A program made the translations under genes and the position numbers. Shown here in pieces: positions 8,854-16,996 of a stretch of 64,000 nt of DNA. Under the pieces are notes generated by a model. It was not told where the DNA came from. It saw nothing but the letters and a program-made list of their open reading frames with translations, and ran no database searches. Source of the DNA: Aliiroseovarius sp. M344 (lineage in GTDB: Bacteria; Pseudomonadota; Alphaproteobacteria; Rhodobacterales; Rhodobacteraceae); NCBI RefSeq assembly GCF_025140835.1, contig NZ_CP081153.1:1860001-1924000 (forward strand). Direction: 5' to 3'. Each line of letters begins with the position of its first letter. The stretch's first letter is position 1.

Positions 8854-9902
8854 GACGCCCGCGCGATCACCGCGCCTTTTCGGTCGATCATGACGACATC
8901 TAAGGAAACATCGGCGTCCCGCAACATTTTTGCGGCCTCGTCCCGGGCTTTGTCCGCGACAAGTTTGGCCATGGCATTCCCATGTTTTTCATATGCTTGC
9001 AGGGCTGTATTCATAGATTTCACGTCGGGATCCTCTAACCAATCGGCGAGTGTTTCAAAGTTCACCTGACTGCGACCAGAGTGTAGATCACGCGCACCTT
9101 GGGCCAGTTTGGTCAGTTTCCCAATCCCACCGCCAATGGTTGCGTGCTCTACCGGATGGCGAGCCAGATACTTCAACAATCCCCCAACAAAATCCCCCAT
9201 ATCAAGCATTGCACCATCCGGTAGGCCATAAAGCGCCTGCACCGCACGTTCAGACGTGGCCCCAGTACAGCCCGCCACATGGGTCAGTCCCTCGGCGCGG
9301 GCCACGTCAATGCCACGATGGATCGAGGCGATCCACGCGGCGCAGGAAAACGGTCGTACGATCCCGGTGGTGCCAAGGATCGAAAGCCCGCCTTTGATAC
9401 CAAGGCGGGGATTCCATGTCTTTTCAGCCAGTTCCGCACCATTCCTAACTGAAATGGTGACATCCAAATTGGTGTTTTTTCCGAACGCATCCGCCGCTTC
9501 GTGAACAACCCATTTCATCATCTGGCGCGGCACGGGGTTGATCGCTGGTTCCCCCGGCGGGATCGGCAGGCCGGGCTTGGTGACAATCCCCACCCCATCT
9601 CCGGCCAGAAAGCGGATGCCCTGTCCGGGCAGGCCAACCGACACCCGCGCCCGGATCAAAGCGCCGTGGGTCACATCCGGATCATCGCCCGCGTCCTTTA
9701 CGATCGCGGCCTCTGCCCAGCTTTGACCTGTCGCGGAATCGGCCACCAAAAAAGTCGGCGTTTCACCCTTTGGCAAGGTGATGGTCACATCCTTTGGTAC
9801 GCCCGCGCCCCACAGCCCGTCCAGCGCGGCTTTCACGGCGGCGGTCGCACAGGCGCCTGTGGTCCAGCCACGACGCAGTTTGGGGGGCAAATCACTGTTC
9901 AT
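8850..9902 (-). CDS. cbiD: Cobalt-precorrin-5B C(1)-methyltransferase, CbiD type
   Basis: The 350-residue protein is a CbiD family member that methylates C-1 of the corrin ring with S-adenosylmethionine. R-R-G-W-T-T-G-A-C-A-T-A-A near residue 10 is the CbiD signature. The G-I-K-G-G-L-S-I-L-G-T-T-G-I-V and H-V-A-G-C-T-G blocks follow. The open frame extends about 500 bases further upstream, but there it runs antisense through cobA. The ATG at 9902 gives the normal family length and starts at the conserved N-terminus. Seeing CbiD beside CobK is notable: CbiD is classically from the anaerobic route, but many Rhodobacterales carry a CbiD-like protein in otherwise aerobic gene sets. Confidence 0.9.
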   Translation of the reverse strand: MNSDLPPKLRRGWTTGACATAAVKAALDGLWGAGVPKDVTITLPKGETPTFLVADSATGQSWAEAAIVKDAGDDPDVTHGALIRARVSVGLPGQGIRFLAGDGVGIVTKPGLPIPPGEPAINPVPRQMMKWVVHEAADAFGKNTNLDVTISVRNGAELAEKTWNPRLGIKGGLSILGTTGIVRPFSCAAWIASIHRGIDVARAEGLTHVAGCTGATSERAVQALYGLPDGAMLDMGDFVGGLLKYLARHPVEHATIGGGIGKLTKLAQGARDLHSGRSQVNFETLADWLEDPDVKSMNTALQAYEKHGNAMAKLVADKARDEAAKMLRDADVSLDVVMIDRKGAVIARAS

Positions 9903-9999
9903 CGCGCCGACTATAGGCCGCGCCGAACGCGCCGCCAATCCACCGATTGAGGTCGCATCGGCGCTTTTCGTCGCCCGCGCCCCGGTGCATAAGAGGCGC

Positions 10000-10869
10000 A
10001 TGAACGACTCGCAGACATATACCGCCCCAAAGCTGCCGGGCTCAAACTGGCCACAAATGCTGCCGGGCTGGGTTTGGCTGGTTGGTGCTGGCCCCGGTGA
10101 TCCGGGCCTGTTGACCATCCACGCGGTCAACGCGCTGTCACAAGCCGACGTGATCGTGCATGACGCGCTGGTCGCACCGGAAATCCTGTCCTGGGCGCGG
10201 CCTGAGACCGAAGTGATATATGCTGGCAAGCGCGGCGGCAAACCGTCCGCCAAGCAGCGCGACATCTCGTTGCAACTTGTCGATCTGGCCCGCGCCGGCA
10301 AGAAAGTCCTGCGCCTGAAAGGCGGTGACCCGTTTGTTTTCGGGCGCGGCGGTGAAGAGGGCCAGGCACTAGTGCAACACGGCGTGCCGATCCGCATCAT
10401 TCCCGGCATTTCGGCCGGAATCGGCGGCCTGGCTTATGCGGGCATCCCGGTAACCCACCGCGACGTCAATCAATCGGTGACCTTTGTGACCGGACACGAT
10501 CAGTCAGGTGACACCCCCGGCTCGCTGGATTGGGCTGCGATCGCGCGCGGCTCGCAAGTGATCGTGATTTATATGGGCATGAAGCATCTGGATCGCATTC
10601 GATCCGCCCTGATGGACGCAGGTCGCCCTAAGGATGAGCCCGTCGCTGTCACCTCAAACGCGACAACACCGAACCAAAGGGTGTTGGAAACCACTCTTGG
10701 CACCTGTGTCGAGGATGCCGACCGCAACGGCATTGAAGCCCCGGCCATTATTTGTGTCGGACGTGCTGTCTTGATGCGTCAGGCGTTGGACTGGCAGGCG
10801 CTGGCCGCCGGAATGCAGCCGCGCGACACCGATCCGCTTGGCCGGGGTCGCCCTGCCGAGGATCGTTGA
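10000..10869 (+). CDS. cobA: Uroporphyrinogen-III C-methyltransferase (SUMT)
   Basis: The 289-residue enzyme methylates uroporphyrinogen III at C-2 and C-7 to give precorrin-2, the branch point to cobalamin and siroheme. The N-terminal V-W-L-V-G-A-G-P-G-D-P-G-L-L-T and the central L-K-G-G-D-P-F-V-F-G-R-G-G-E-E are the two PROSITE-type SUMT signatures. P-G-I-S-A-G-I-G-G-L-A-Y-A-G-I-P-V-T-H-R follows. ATG at 10000 is chosen because AAGAGG lies a few bases upstream and the conserved domain starts soon after; the frame is open further upstream but antisense to cbiD. There is no CysG dehydrogenase domain. Its stop overlaps the cobB start (TGATG). Confidence 0.95.
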   Translation: MNDSQTYTAPKLPGSNWPQMLPGWVWLVGAGPGDPGLLTIHAVNALSQADVIVHDALVAPEILSWARPETEVIYAGKRGGKPSAKQRDISLQLVDLARAGKKVLRLKGGDPFVFGRGGEEGQALVQHGVPIRIIPGISAGIGGLAYAGIPVTHRDVNQSVTFVTGHDQSGDTPGSLDWAAIARGSQVIVIYMGMKHLDRIRSALMDAGRPKDEPVAVTSNATTPNQRVLETTLGTCVEDADRNGIEAPAIICVGRAVLMRQALDWQALAAGMQPRDTDPLGRGRPAEDR

Positions 10870-12152
10870 TGTCAATCTTGGCGCGGAAAGGCCTTATCCT
10901 GTCTGCGCCTTCGTCGGGCAGCGGCAAAACCACGCTGACATTGGGTCTGCTGCGCGCACTGTCCCGCAGGGGTGTTGATGTCAGCGGTGCGAAGTCCGGC
11001 CCCGATTATATTGATCCACGATTTCACGCTGCCGCCTGTGGGCGGGAGTGTCCCAATCTGGACGCTTGGGCGATGGACCCCGCGCGGATCGGGGGCCTTG
11101 CAAGTTATGGCGCAGAGCTTCTGTTGATCGAAGGGGCGATGGGATTGTTCGACGGGGCGCCACCGGCTGGCCGCGGCGCGACGGCAGATCTTGCCCGCCT
11201 GCTGAACATGCCGGTCGTGATGGTCATCGACTGCGCGCGGCTGGCTCATTCTGTCGCCCCTTTGGTCGCAGGTTTTGCCGGACATGACCCCGATGTGCGC
11301 GTGGCTGGTGTGATCCTGAATAACGTCGGCAGCCCGCGCCACGAAACCATGCTGCGAGCCGCTTTGGCAAGCGGCCGTATCCCCGTTCTGGGGGCCGTGC
11401 ACCGCCAGTCGGGGATGGAGCATCCTTCCCGGCATCTGGGTTTGGTGCAGGCAGGCGAACACCCGGATTTGCAGGCCTATCTTGACCACGTGGCCGACGC
11501 GGTTGACGCCGCGATTGACCTTGAAGCGCTGGTCGCTCTGGCACAACCAATCACGTCCACCGACACGGCAGCGCCGCGCCTCAGCGCGCCCGGCAAACGG
11601 ATCGCCATTGCGTCGGACCGCGCCTTTGCCTTCGCCTATCCGCATATGCTGGCCGATTGGACGGCGCAGGGGGCGGACATCTTGCCCTTCTCACCCTTGG
11701 CAGATCAGGCACCAAACAGTCGGGCCGATTTCATCTTCCTGCCGGGCGGCTATCCCGAGCTGCACGCAGAGACACTCGCCGCTGCGCAGTCCTTCAAAGC
11801 CGGAATGCGCGCCGCGACCTGTCTGATCTATGGTGAATGCGGGGGCTATATGACCCTTGGGCAGGCGATCACTGACAAGGACGGCCAGCGCCACGAGATG
11901 TTGGGATTGCTGGATCTGGAAACCAGCTTCGCCAGCCGCAAGCTGCATCTGGGTTACCGGTCCCTGCACACCACACAAGGCCCCTTCCCCGGCGCATGGA
12001 CCGCGCATGAGTTTCATTACGCAACTACACTGCATGCCAGTGGTACCCCGCTGTTTGACGCAACAGATGCTGAGGGAAACGCCCTGCAAGCCATGGGGTT
12101 GGTGAACGGCCACGTTTCTGGCAGCTTCGCCCATCTTATCGACCGCGCATAA
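10869..12152 (+). CDS. cobB: Cobyrinate a,c-diamide synthase
   Basis: The 427-residue protein amidates the a and c side chains of (hydrogeno)byrinic or cobyrinic acid using glutamine and ATP. An N-terminal P-loop, S-A-P-S-S-G-S-G-K-T-T at about 12-22, begins the dethiobiotin-synthase-like domain. The C-terminal class I glutaminase domain contains L-P-G-G-Y-P-E-L-H and the nucleophile block Y-G-E-C-G-G-Y-M. The start overlaps the cobA stop by one base, so cobA-cobB is a coupled pair. Its product is needed for adenosylcobalamin, on which the nrdJ-encoded ribonucleotide reductase in this window depends. Confidence 0.94.
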   Translation: MSILARKGLILSAPSSGSGKTTLTLGLLRALSRRGVDVSGAKSGPDYIDPRFHAAACGRECPNLDAWAMDPARIGGLASYGAELLLIEGAMGLFDGAPPAGRGATADLARLLNMPVVMVIDCARLAHSVAPLVAGFAGHDPDVRVAGVILNNVGSPRHETMLRAALASGRIPVLGAVHRQSGMEHPSRHLGLVQAGEHPDLQAYLDHVADAVDAAIDLEALVALAQPITSTDTAAPRLSAPGKRIAIASDRAFAFAYPHMLADWTAQGADILPFSPLADQAPNSRADFIFLPGGYPELHAETLAAAQSFKAGMRAATCLIYGECGGYMTLGQAITDKDGQRHEMLGLLDLETSFASRKLHLGYRSLHTTQGPFPGAWTAHEFHYATTLHASGTPLFDATDAEGNALQAMGLVNGHVSGSFAHLIDRA

Positions 12153-12230
12153 CAGGCAGCGGTCAATTGCCGCGTCGGTCAGGAGTTTTCCGTCTGGTCA
12201 AATCTTCTGCCTACAGATACGCATACGCGC

Positions 12231-13457
12231 ATGAGTGATGCGACCCTGACCACAACCGACCACAGCCGCGCCAAACGCAATGTGACCATCCTCGTGCTGG
12301 CGCAAGCCATTCTGGGTGCGCAGATGCCGATGATCTTCACGATGGCGGGTCTGGCAGGCCAATCGCTCGCCTCCAACCCGTGCTGGGCGACCCTGCCGAT
12401 TTCGCTGATGGTTGGTGGTTCGATGGTTTTTGCCAATCCGGTAAGCTGGGTGATGCAAACCTATGGGCGCCGTGTCGGCTTCTGGCTGGGCACGCTGGGT
12501 GGAACCATCGGCGCTGCGATCAGCGCTTATGCCCTGACGCAGGCCGATTTCACCATTTTCTTGTTGGGATCATTCCTGATGGGGCTTTACCAATCCTCGC
12601 AAGGGTTCTTTCGCTTTGCGGCGGCCGACACCGCTTCAGCCGAGTTCCGCCCCAAGGCCATTTCTTACGTGATGGCCGGAGGGTTGGCATCAGCGGTCAT
12701 AGGCCCGCAACTCTTCAACGTTACAAATGATGCGATGGTTGTGCCATTTCTTGGCGCTTATCTGACCATTATTGCAATCAACCTACTGGGCTCGTTCCTG
12801 TTTTTGGGACTGGACATCCCCAAGCCGCCCAAACCGCATGTCGATGACCCCAAGGGCCGCACAAGACGCGAGCTTTTGCGCGATCCCGTTATTGCCGTGG
12901 CAATCATCTGCGGGATGGTGTCCTACGCGCTGATGAACCTGGTCATGACCTCGACCCCGCTGGCGGTGGTTGGCTGTGGATTTGAAACTGATATGGCGGG
13001 CAATGTCGTGACCGCTCACGTGCTGGCGATGTTCGTCCCCAGCTTTTTCACCGGGCACTTGATCGCCCGGTTCGGCACCCGCAAAGTGATCGCCACTGGC
13101 CTTGCGATCCTAGGTCTGGCCGGCATTGTTGCCTTGCAAGGCGTCGAGCTTGAGAACTTCTTCATCGCCCTGATCCTTCTGGGCATCGGCTGGAACTTCG
13201 GTTTCATCGGCGCGACCACCATGCTGTCGGGCGCCCACGCCCCGGAAGAGCGTGGCCGGGTGCAGGGCATGAATGACATGATCGTGTTTGGCTGCGTCAC
13301 CATAGCCTCGCTGGCCTCGGGCGGGTTGATGAACTGCTCAGGCGGCAGCGCCGTCGAAGGCTGGAGCGCCGTGAACCTCGCCATGGTGCCATTCTTGGCG
13401 CTGGCTGGCGCGTCACTGATCTGGCTGATGATGCGGCCGCACGATGATTTGGTGTGA
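12231..13457 (+). CDS. MFS transporter
   Basis: A 408-residue membrane protein with about 12 hydrophobic segments in two sets of six. The loop between helices 6 and 7 (about residues 195-220) is hydrophilic (P-K-P-P-K-P-H-V-D-D-P-K-G-R-T-R-R). Q-T-Y-G-R-R-V-G after helix 2 and R-F-G-T-R-K-V in the second half are the MFS loop motifs. It should be an inner-membrane secondary transporter; the substrate is not recognisable. No clear ribosome-binding site lies just before the ATG, so the message may be leaderless or the start slightly different. It sits after cobB with a 78-base gap, and a cobalamin-related role cannot be inferred from position alone. Confidence 0.82.
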   Translation: MSDATLTTTDHSRAKRNVTILVLAQAILGAQMPMIFTMAGLAGQSLASNPCWATLPISLMVGGSMVFANPVSWVMQTYGRRVGFWLGTLGGTIGAAISAYALTQADFTIFLLGSFLMGLYQSSQGFFRFAAADTASAEFRPKAISYVMAGGLASAVIGPQLFNVTNDAMVVPFLGAYLTIIAINLLGSFLFLGLDIPKPPKPHVDDPKGRTRRELLRDPVIAVAIICGMVSYALMNLVMTSTPLAVVGCGFETDMAGNVVTAHVLAMFVPSFFTGHLIARFGTRKVIATGLAILGLAGIVALQGVELENFFIALILLGIGWNFGFIGATTMLSGAHAPEERGRVQGMNDMIVFGCVTIASLASGGLMNCSGGSAVEGWSAVNLAMVPFLALAGASLIWLMMRPHDDLV

Positions 13458-13594
13458 TGTCCGTGGTTGACACACGGGCCTGAGACCGCAGAAATAATGA
13501 CAAAACCGCAACGGAAGCGCCGCTGAACGCCGACATGGCTTGAGGAAACCTTCGGCAATCCCTCAACACGAACGCGCTGAGGGTCCTACCTGCA

Positions 13595-14656
13595 TCAATA
13601 TTGACGTGCGCCTTCTTCCGAGGCCACCCTAGGCACCAATGCCCGCACAAGGCTGGTCATTTCCAGCGTGCCCACCGCGGCACCATCACGTGTCACCACA
13701 TACGCATGTGACGTGTCGCCGCCGGATTTTGCGATCATACTTTCCAATGTATCGTCGATATCGACCTCGCCATGAGCATCCGCAGGAACGGAATCGCCCA
13801 CAAGCGGCGTCATGATCGACCGCACGCGCAGCACTCGCGCGCGATTGATGTCGCTGACGAAATCCTCAATGTAAGGATCATTTGGGTTCAGAAGAATGTG
13901 CTGAGGCTCGCCTTGCTGAACGACATAGCCGTCTTTCAAAATGACCAGATGGTCTGCAAGCTTCAATGCCTCGTCCAGATCGTGGGTGATAAAGACGATG
14001 GTCTTGTGCAGCTCTTTTTGCAGCTCCAGAAGCAGGTCCTGCATATCGGTGCGAATAAGTGGGTCAAGCGCCGAGAAGGCTTCGTCCATCAGCATGATGG
14101 GAGAGTTCGATGTGAGCGCACGCGCGATACCGACGCGCTGCTGCATGCCACCCGAAAGCTGGTGCGGAAAGTGGTCGCCAAACCCGTGCAACCCCACGCG
14201 GTCGAGCCATTTGTCAGCTTCAACAAGGTATTCGCTTTTGGGCACACCGCGCACCGCCAATGTCGTGCCGGCGTTCTCGGCCACCGTTCGATGCGGCAAT
14301 AGAGCGAATTTCTGGAACACCATCGACATGACTTGCCGGCGCAAATTGCGCAGCTGCTCTTCGTCATATGACAGCACGTCCTCGCCGTCGACTTCGACCT
14401 GCCCGGCTGTCGGCTCAATCAAACGGTTCAGGTGTCGGATCAGAGTGGATTTTCCAGATCCCGATAGGCCCATGATGACGGTGATCTCACCTTCGCGCAT
14501 GTCCACATTGATATCTTTCAGCCCCAACACATGGCCGTACTCTTTCAACAAGTCCGCCTTGGTGGTGCCATCATAGACATGTTGAAGCGCACTTTGGGGG
14601 TCGTGGCCGAAGATCTTATAGAGGTTGCGGATCGAGACTTTGATATTCTTGGTCAT
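13595..14656 (-). CDS. proV: Glycine betaine/proline ABC transporter, ATP-binding protein
   Basis: The 353-residue ATPase belongs to the ProV/OpuAA group. It has Walker [10 protein letters not shown], the Q-loop, signature L-S-G-G-M-Q-Q-R-V-G-I-A-R-A, Walker B I-M-L-M-D-E-A-F-S-A-L-D, and the switch His in F-I-T-H-D-L-D-E-A. The C-terminal 80 residues are CBS-like (A-Y-V-V-T-R-D-G-A-A-V-G-T-L), the part that in this family senses ionic strength. ATG at 14656 has GGGAGAG just upstream; an in-frame TTG at 14674 overlapping proW is less likely. It is the last gene of proX-proW-proV and energises the importer. Confidence 0.93.
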   Translation of the reverse strand: MTKNIKVSIRNLYKIFGHDPQSALQHVYDGTTKADLLKEYGHVLGLKDINVDMREGEITVIMGLSGSGKSTLIRHLNRLIEPTAGQVEVDGEDVLSYDEEQLRNLRRQVMSMVFQKFALLPHRTVAENAGTTLAVRGVPKSEYLVEADKWLDRVGLHGFGDHFPHQLSGGMQQRVGIARALTSNSPIMLMDEAFSALDPLIRTDMQDLLLELQKELHKTIVFITHDLDEALKLADHLVILKDGYVVQQGEPQHILLNPNDPYIEDFVSDINRARVLRVRSIMTPLVGDSVPADAHGEVDIDDTLESMIAKSGGDTSHAYVVTRDGAAVGTLEMTSLVRALVPRVASEEGARQY

Positions 14657-14670
14657 TTCTTCTCTCCCGC

Positions 14671-15702
14671 TCAATGTTTTTGCGCGGCATTGACACGGTC
14701 AAGCGCAGCTTTGGTGACGCGGTCAAGGATGATCGCCAGCAAGACAATGCCCAAACCGGACACCAGCCCCACACCCAATTCAAGGTTGCGGATACCGCGC
14801 AGGACCAACACGCCCAGCCCCGGTGCAGACACCAGCGAGGCGATAACAACCATCGCAAGGCTCATCATAATTGTCTGGTTCACCCCCGCCATGATGTTGG
14901 GAAGCGCCAGCGGGATTTGCACGTTGAACAGCTTTTGCCTGTCCGTCATGCCGAAGCTGTCTGCGGCCTCGATCACTTCTTTGTCCACCAGACGGATGCC
15001 CAGATCAGTCAGGCGGATGACCGGCACGATGGCGTAGAGAATAATGGCGATGCCATAGAGCTTTGGCTCCGTAACAGAGAACAAGAAGATCAGCGGAATC
15101 AGATAGACAAAGGAAGGGAGCGTCTGGAGCATATCCAGCACCGGGATTGTCATCCTCTGAAGCCGGTCGTTGCGTGACATCGCAATGCCAATCGGCACTC
15201 CTATGAGCACACATAAGAAAGCACAGACAAAGATAATTGCGAGCGTCTGCATCGCATGGTCGTAGTGATCGACGAAGGCCAGAAACATCAAGCAGGCTAA
15301 GACAAAGCCCACCAATTTGACCGACTTGGAAGCGTAATAAACAATCAGCCCAAGGATCGGCATCATGATCCACCACGGCGTGGCTTCGAAGGTCGCAAGG
15401 GCAAAATCCAACATCCAGCTCAGCGGTTGCGTGACCGGATCAAGGATGAAGCGCAATGCATCCTTGGCTGCCAGAAATCCATTCTCAACACCTTTTGTGA
15501 CATCGCGCGATTGCGCAAATGAACCGCAGGCTTTGTTCAATTCGTCCAGCGACGGAAAAGGGACGTCCAGAACGGAGCCTTTTTCCTCGACACCCGCCTG
15601 GGCCAGCAAATCCGCCATTGAAGCAGGTGCGCCGCTGGAACCTCCGCTGTTACACCAATCGCGCAGGCCAAGCCCGTCAAACAGAAAATCGTAGGTCGCC
15701 AT
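14671..15702 (-). CDS. proW: Glycine betaine/proline ABC transporter, permease
   Basis: The 343-residue integral membrane protein is a ProW/OpuAB permease. A long N-terminal hydrophilic region of about 90 residues precedes the first membrane helix. A BPD_transp_1 core follows with roughly six to seven hydrophobic segments. The cytoplasmic coupling block is E-A-A-D-S-F-G-M-T-D-R-Q-K-L-F-N-V-Q-I-P-L-A-L-P, cut short of the usual EAA-G consensus only by normal variation. It sits between proX and proV, 14 bases from proV. It forms the channel for the betaine-like solute bound by ProX. Confidence 0.93.
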   Translation of the reverse strand: MATYDFLFDGLGLRDWCNSGGSSGAPASMADLLAQAGVEEKGSVLDVPFPSLDELNKACGSFAQSRDVTKGVENGFLAAKDALRFILDPVTQPLSWMLDFALATFEATPWWIMMPILGLIVYYASKSVKLVGFVLACLMFLAFVDHYDHAMQTLAIIFVCAFLCVLIGVPIGIAMSRNDRLQRMTIPVLDMLQTLPSFVYLIPLIFLFSVTEPKLYGIAIILYAIVPVIRLTDLGIRLVDKEVIEAADSFGMTDRQKLFNVQIPLALPNIMAGVNQTIMMSLAMVVIASLVSAPGLGVLVLRGIRNLELGVGLVSGLGIVLLAIILDRVTKAALDRVNAAQKH

Positions 15703-15775
15703 GATACACTGCCCCTTCCGCCGTGTATGACACGAGGCTAGCCCGTATCATGGAAAATAATGATCACTTTTGAAT

Positions 15776-15805
15776 GTCGCCGGACCAATCACGCGGTCCG
15801 ACGAC
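15776..15805 (-). other. Intercistronic hairpin between proX and proW
   Basis: Two arms, GTCGCCGGACC and GGTCCGACGAC, pair except for one mismatch around an eight-base loop. The hairpin lies in the transcript after the proX stop and about 70 bases before proW. It has no U-run, so it is more likely a processing or mRNA-stabilising element that keeps proX mRNA abundant than a full terminator. That role is inference from position. Confidence 0.45.
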
Positions 15806-15822
15806 ACCAAGGGATCGCAGTG

Positions 15823-16794
15823 TTACTTGATCAACGCTGCCAGCTTTTCGCGTGCAGCGTCATTGATCCAACCCGACCAAATGTCCGAGTTGTTGGTGAT
15901 GAAGTAAACAGCTGCCTCTTCTGTCGAAGCACCATTTTCGTCGGCCCACGCCAGAACGCTGTTCAACACGTTAATGTCGAAGCTGACGTTTGACATCAGC
16001 GCGTCGATGTCGGGTTCACGTTCAGCCAAAGCCGACGTCGCAACAGTCAAGACCGGTGCTGGCGGGAAATCGGATACGCCAGGTGCGTCATTGTCCGCTT
16101 GTGCGTTCGCTTTGTGGACAGCTTCGTCGATCGGACCGATTTCAATCTGGGTCATTGGGTATTTGCCAAGAACAGCGGTGGGCGCCCAGTAATAGCCGAA
16201 CCACGGTTGTTTATCGTCATAGGCAGCCGCAATCGAGGTTGCCAGCGTTTCGCCCGACCCGTGATCAAAGATTTCCATCTTATCACGCAGCCCCAGGGCG
16301 GTAATGATGTTGTCGTTCACAATACGACACCCCCAACCAACCGGGCAGTTGTTGAAGCGACCACCGACAAGGTCAGGATTTGCCATGATGTCTTGGACAG
16401 TCTTTAGCTCAGGATGAGCTTCTGCCAAGTATGATGGGATCCACCAACCTTCTACGCCACCGGGATCGAACACGGGGGTAAGCTCTTTGACTTTGCCTTC
16501 TTCCTTCAGCTTCGCATAGGCTTCGCCGGTCGAGTTCAGCCAGAGCTCGGTCACGATGTCAGGCTCTTGGTTTTCTGACAAAGATGCGACGGCGGTCACG
16601 GTTGCAGATGGCACCAGCTCAACTGTGCACCCATAGCCTTGCTCCATAAGGAACTTGGACACGTGGGTAATAATCTGGGATGACGGCCAGTTCATCTCGG
16701 TGATCGATACTTCTCCGCAATCAGCATAGGCTGCCGAGCCAGTTGACATTACGGCAACCGCCGCCATGCCTTTTACATTTTTCAGAAACTTCAT
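15823..16794 (-). CDS. proX: Glycine betaine-type ABC transporter substrate-binding protein
   Basis: A 323-residue periplasmic binding protein (OpuAC family). The first 24 residues are a signal peptide (K-F-L-K-N-V-K-G then a hydrophobic stretch, cleavage after A-Y-A). Aromatic residues expected for a cation-pi cage are present in E-M-N-W-P-S-S, V-E-G-W-W-I-P-S-Y and F-G-Y-Y-W-A-P-T. Cysteines in N-C-P-V-G-W-G-C may form a disulfide. GGAGG lies six bases before the ATG. It is first in the proXWV operon. The neighbouring M24 hydrolase, GntR regulator and N-demethylating flavoprotein suggest a quaternary or N-methylated amine ligand, but which one is open. Confidence 0.92.
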   Translation of the reverse strand: MKFLKNVKGMAAVAVMSTGSAAYADCGEVSITEMNWPSSQIITHVSKFLMEQGYGCTVELVPSATVTAVASLSENQEPDIVTELWLNSTGEAYAKLKEEGKVKELTPVFDPGGVEGWWIPSYLAEAHPELKTVQDIMANPDLVGGRFNNCPVGWGCRIVNDNIITALGLRDKMEIFDHGSGETLATSIAAAYDDKQPWFGYYWAPTAVLGKYPMTQIEIGPIDEAVHKANAQADNDAPGVSDFPPAPVLTVATSALAEREPDIDALMSNVSFDINVLNSVLAWADENGASTEEAAVYFITNNSDIWSGWINDAAREKLAALIK

Positions 16795-16996
16795 ACTTTT
16801 TCCTCCCGTTTACGGTCTGTTTAACGCCCAGTTTTCTTGTTTTCGGTGCTTTCGAGCGCTTTGATGCGTTCCAAAGCTAGATAGCTACCAAGCTTCGATC
16901 AATTAGAAATAACTTCATTTAACTTCAGAATTATTGAAGCTTTGATGTTCAAGCCAACTGATTGACCTGGTGCCATTGTTGGTTTCCCCCTTTTTG
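16795..16996 (-). promoter_or_regulatory. proX upstream region with 10-base direct repeats
   Basis: This AT-rich 202-base gap precedes proX. AACTTCATTT at 16911-16920 and AACTTCAGAA at 16921-16930 repeat AACTTCA with a period of exactly ten bases, one helical turn. Around them, AGCTTCGATCAATT (16891-16904) and AATTATTGAAGCTT (16929-16942) form an imperfect inverted repeat. The pattern looks like a regulator-binding region for proXWV. It does not contain the TGGTATATACCA palindrome seen near the GntR gene, so proXWV may be controlled separately. Confidence 0.35.

Noticed and set aside
13560..13583. CCCTCA/TGAGGG hairpin after proV as terminator
   Set aside because: Only six base pairs with a 12-base loop and no T-run on the minus strand.
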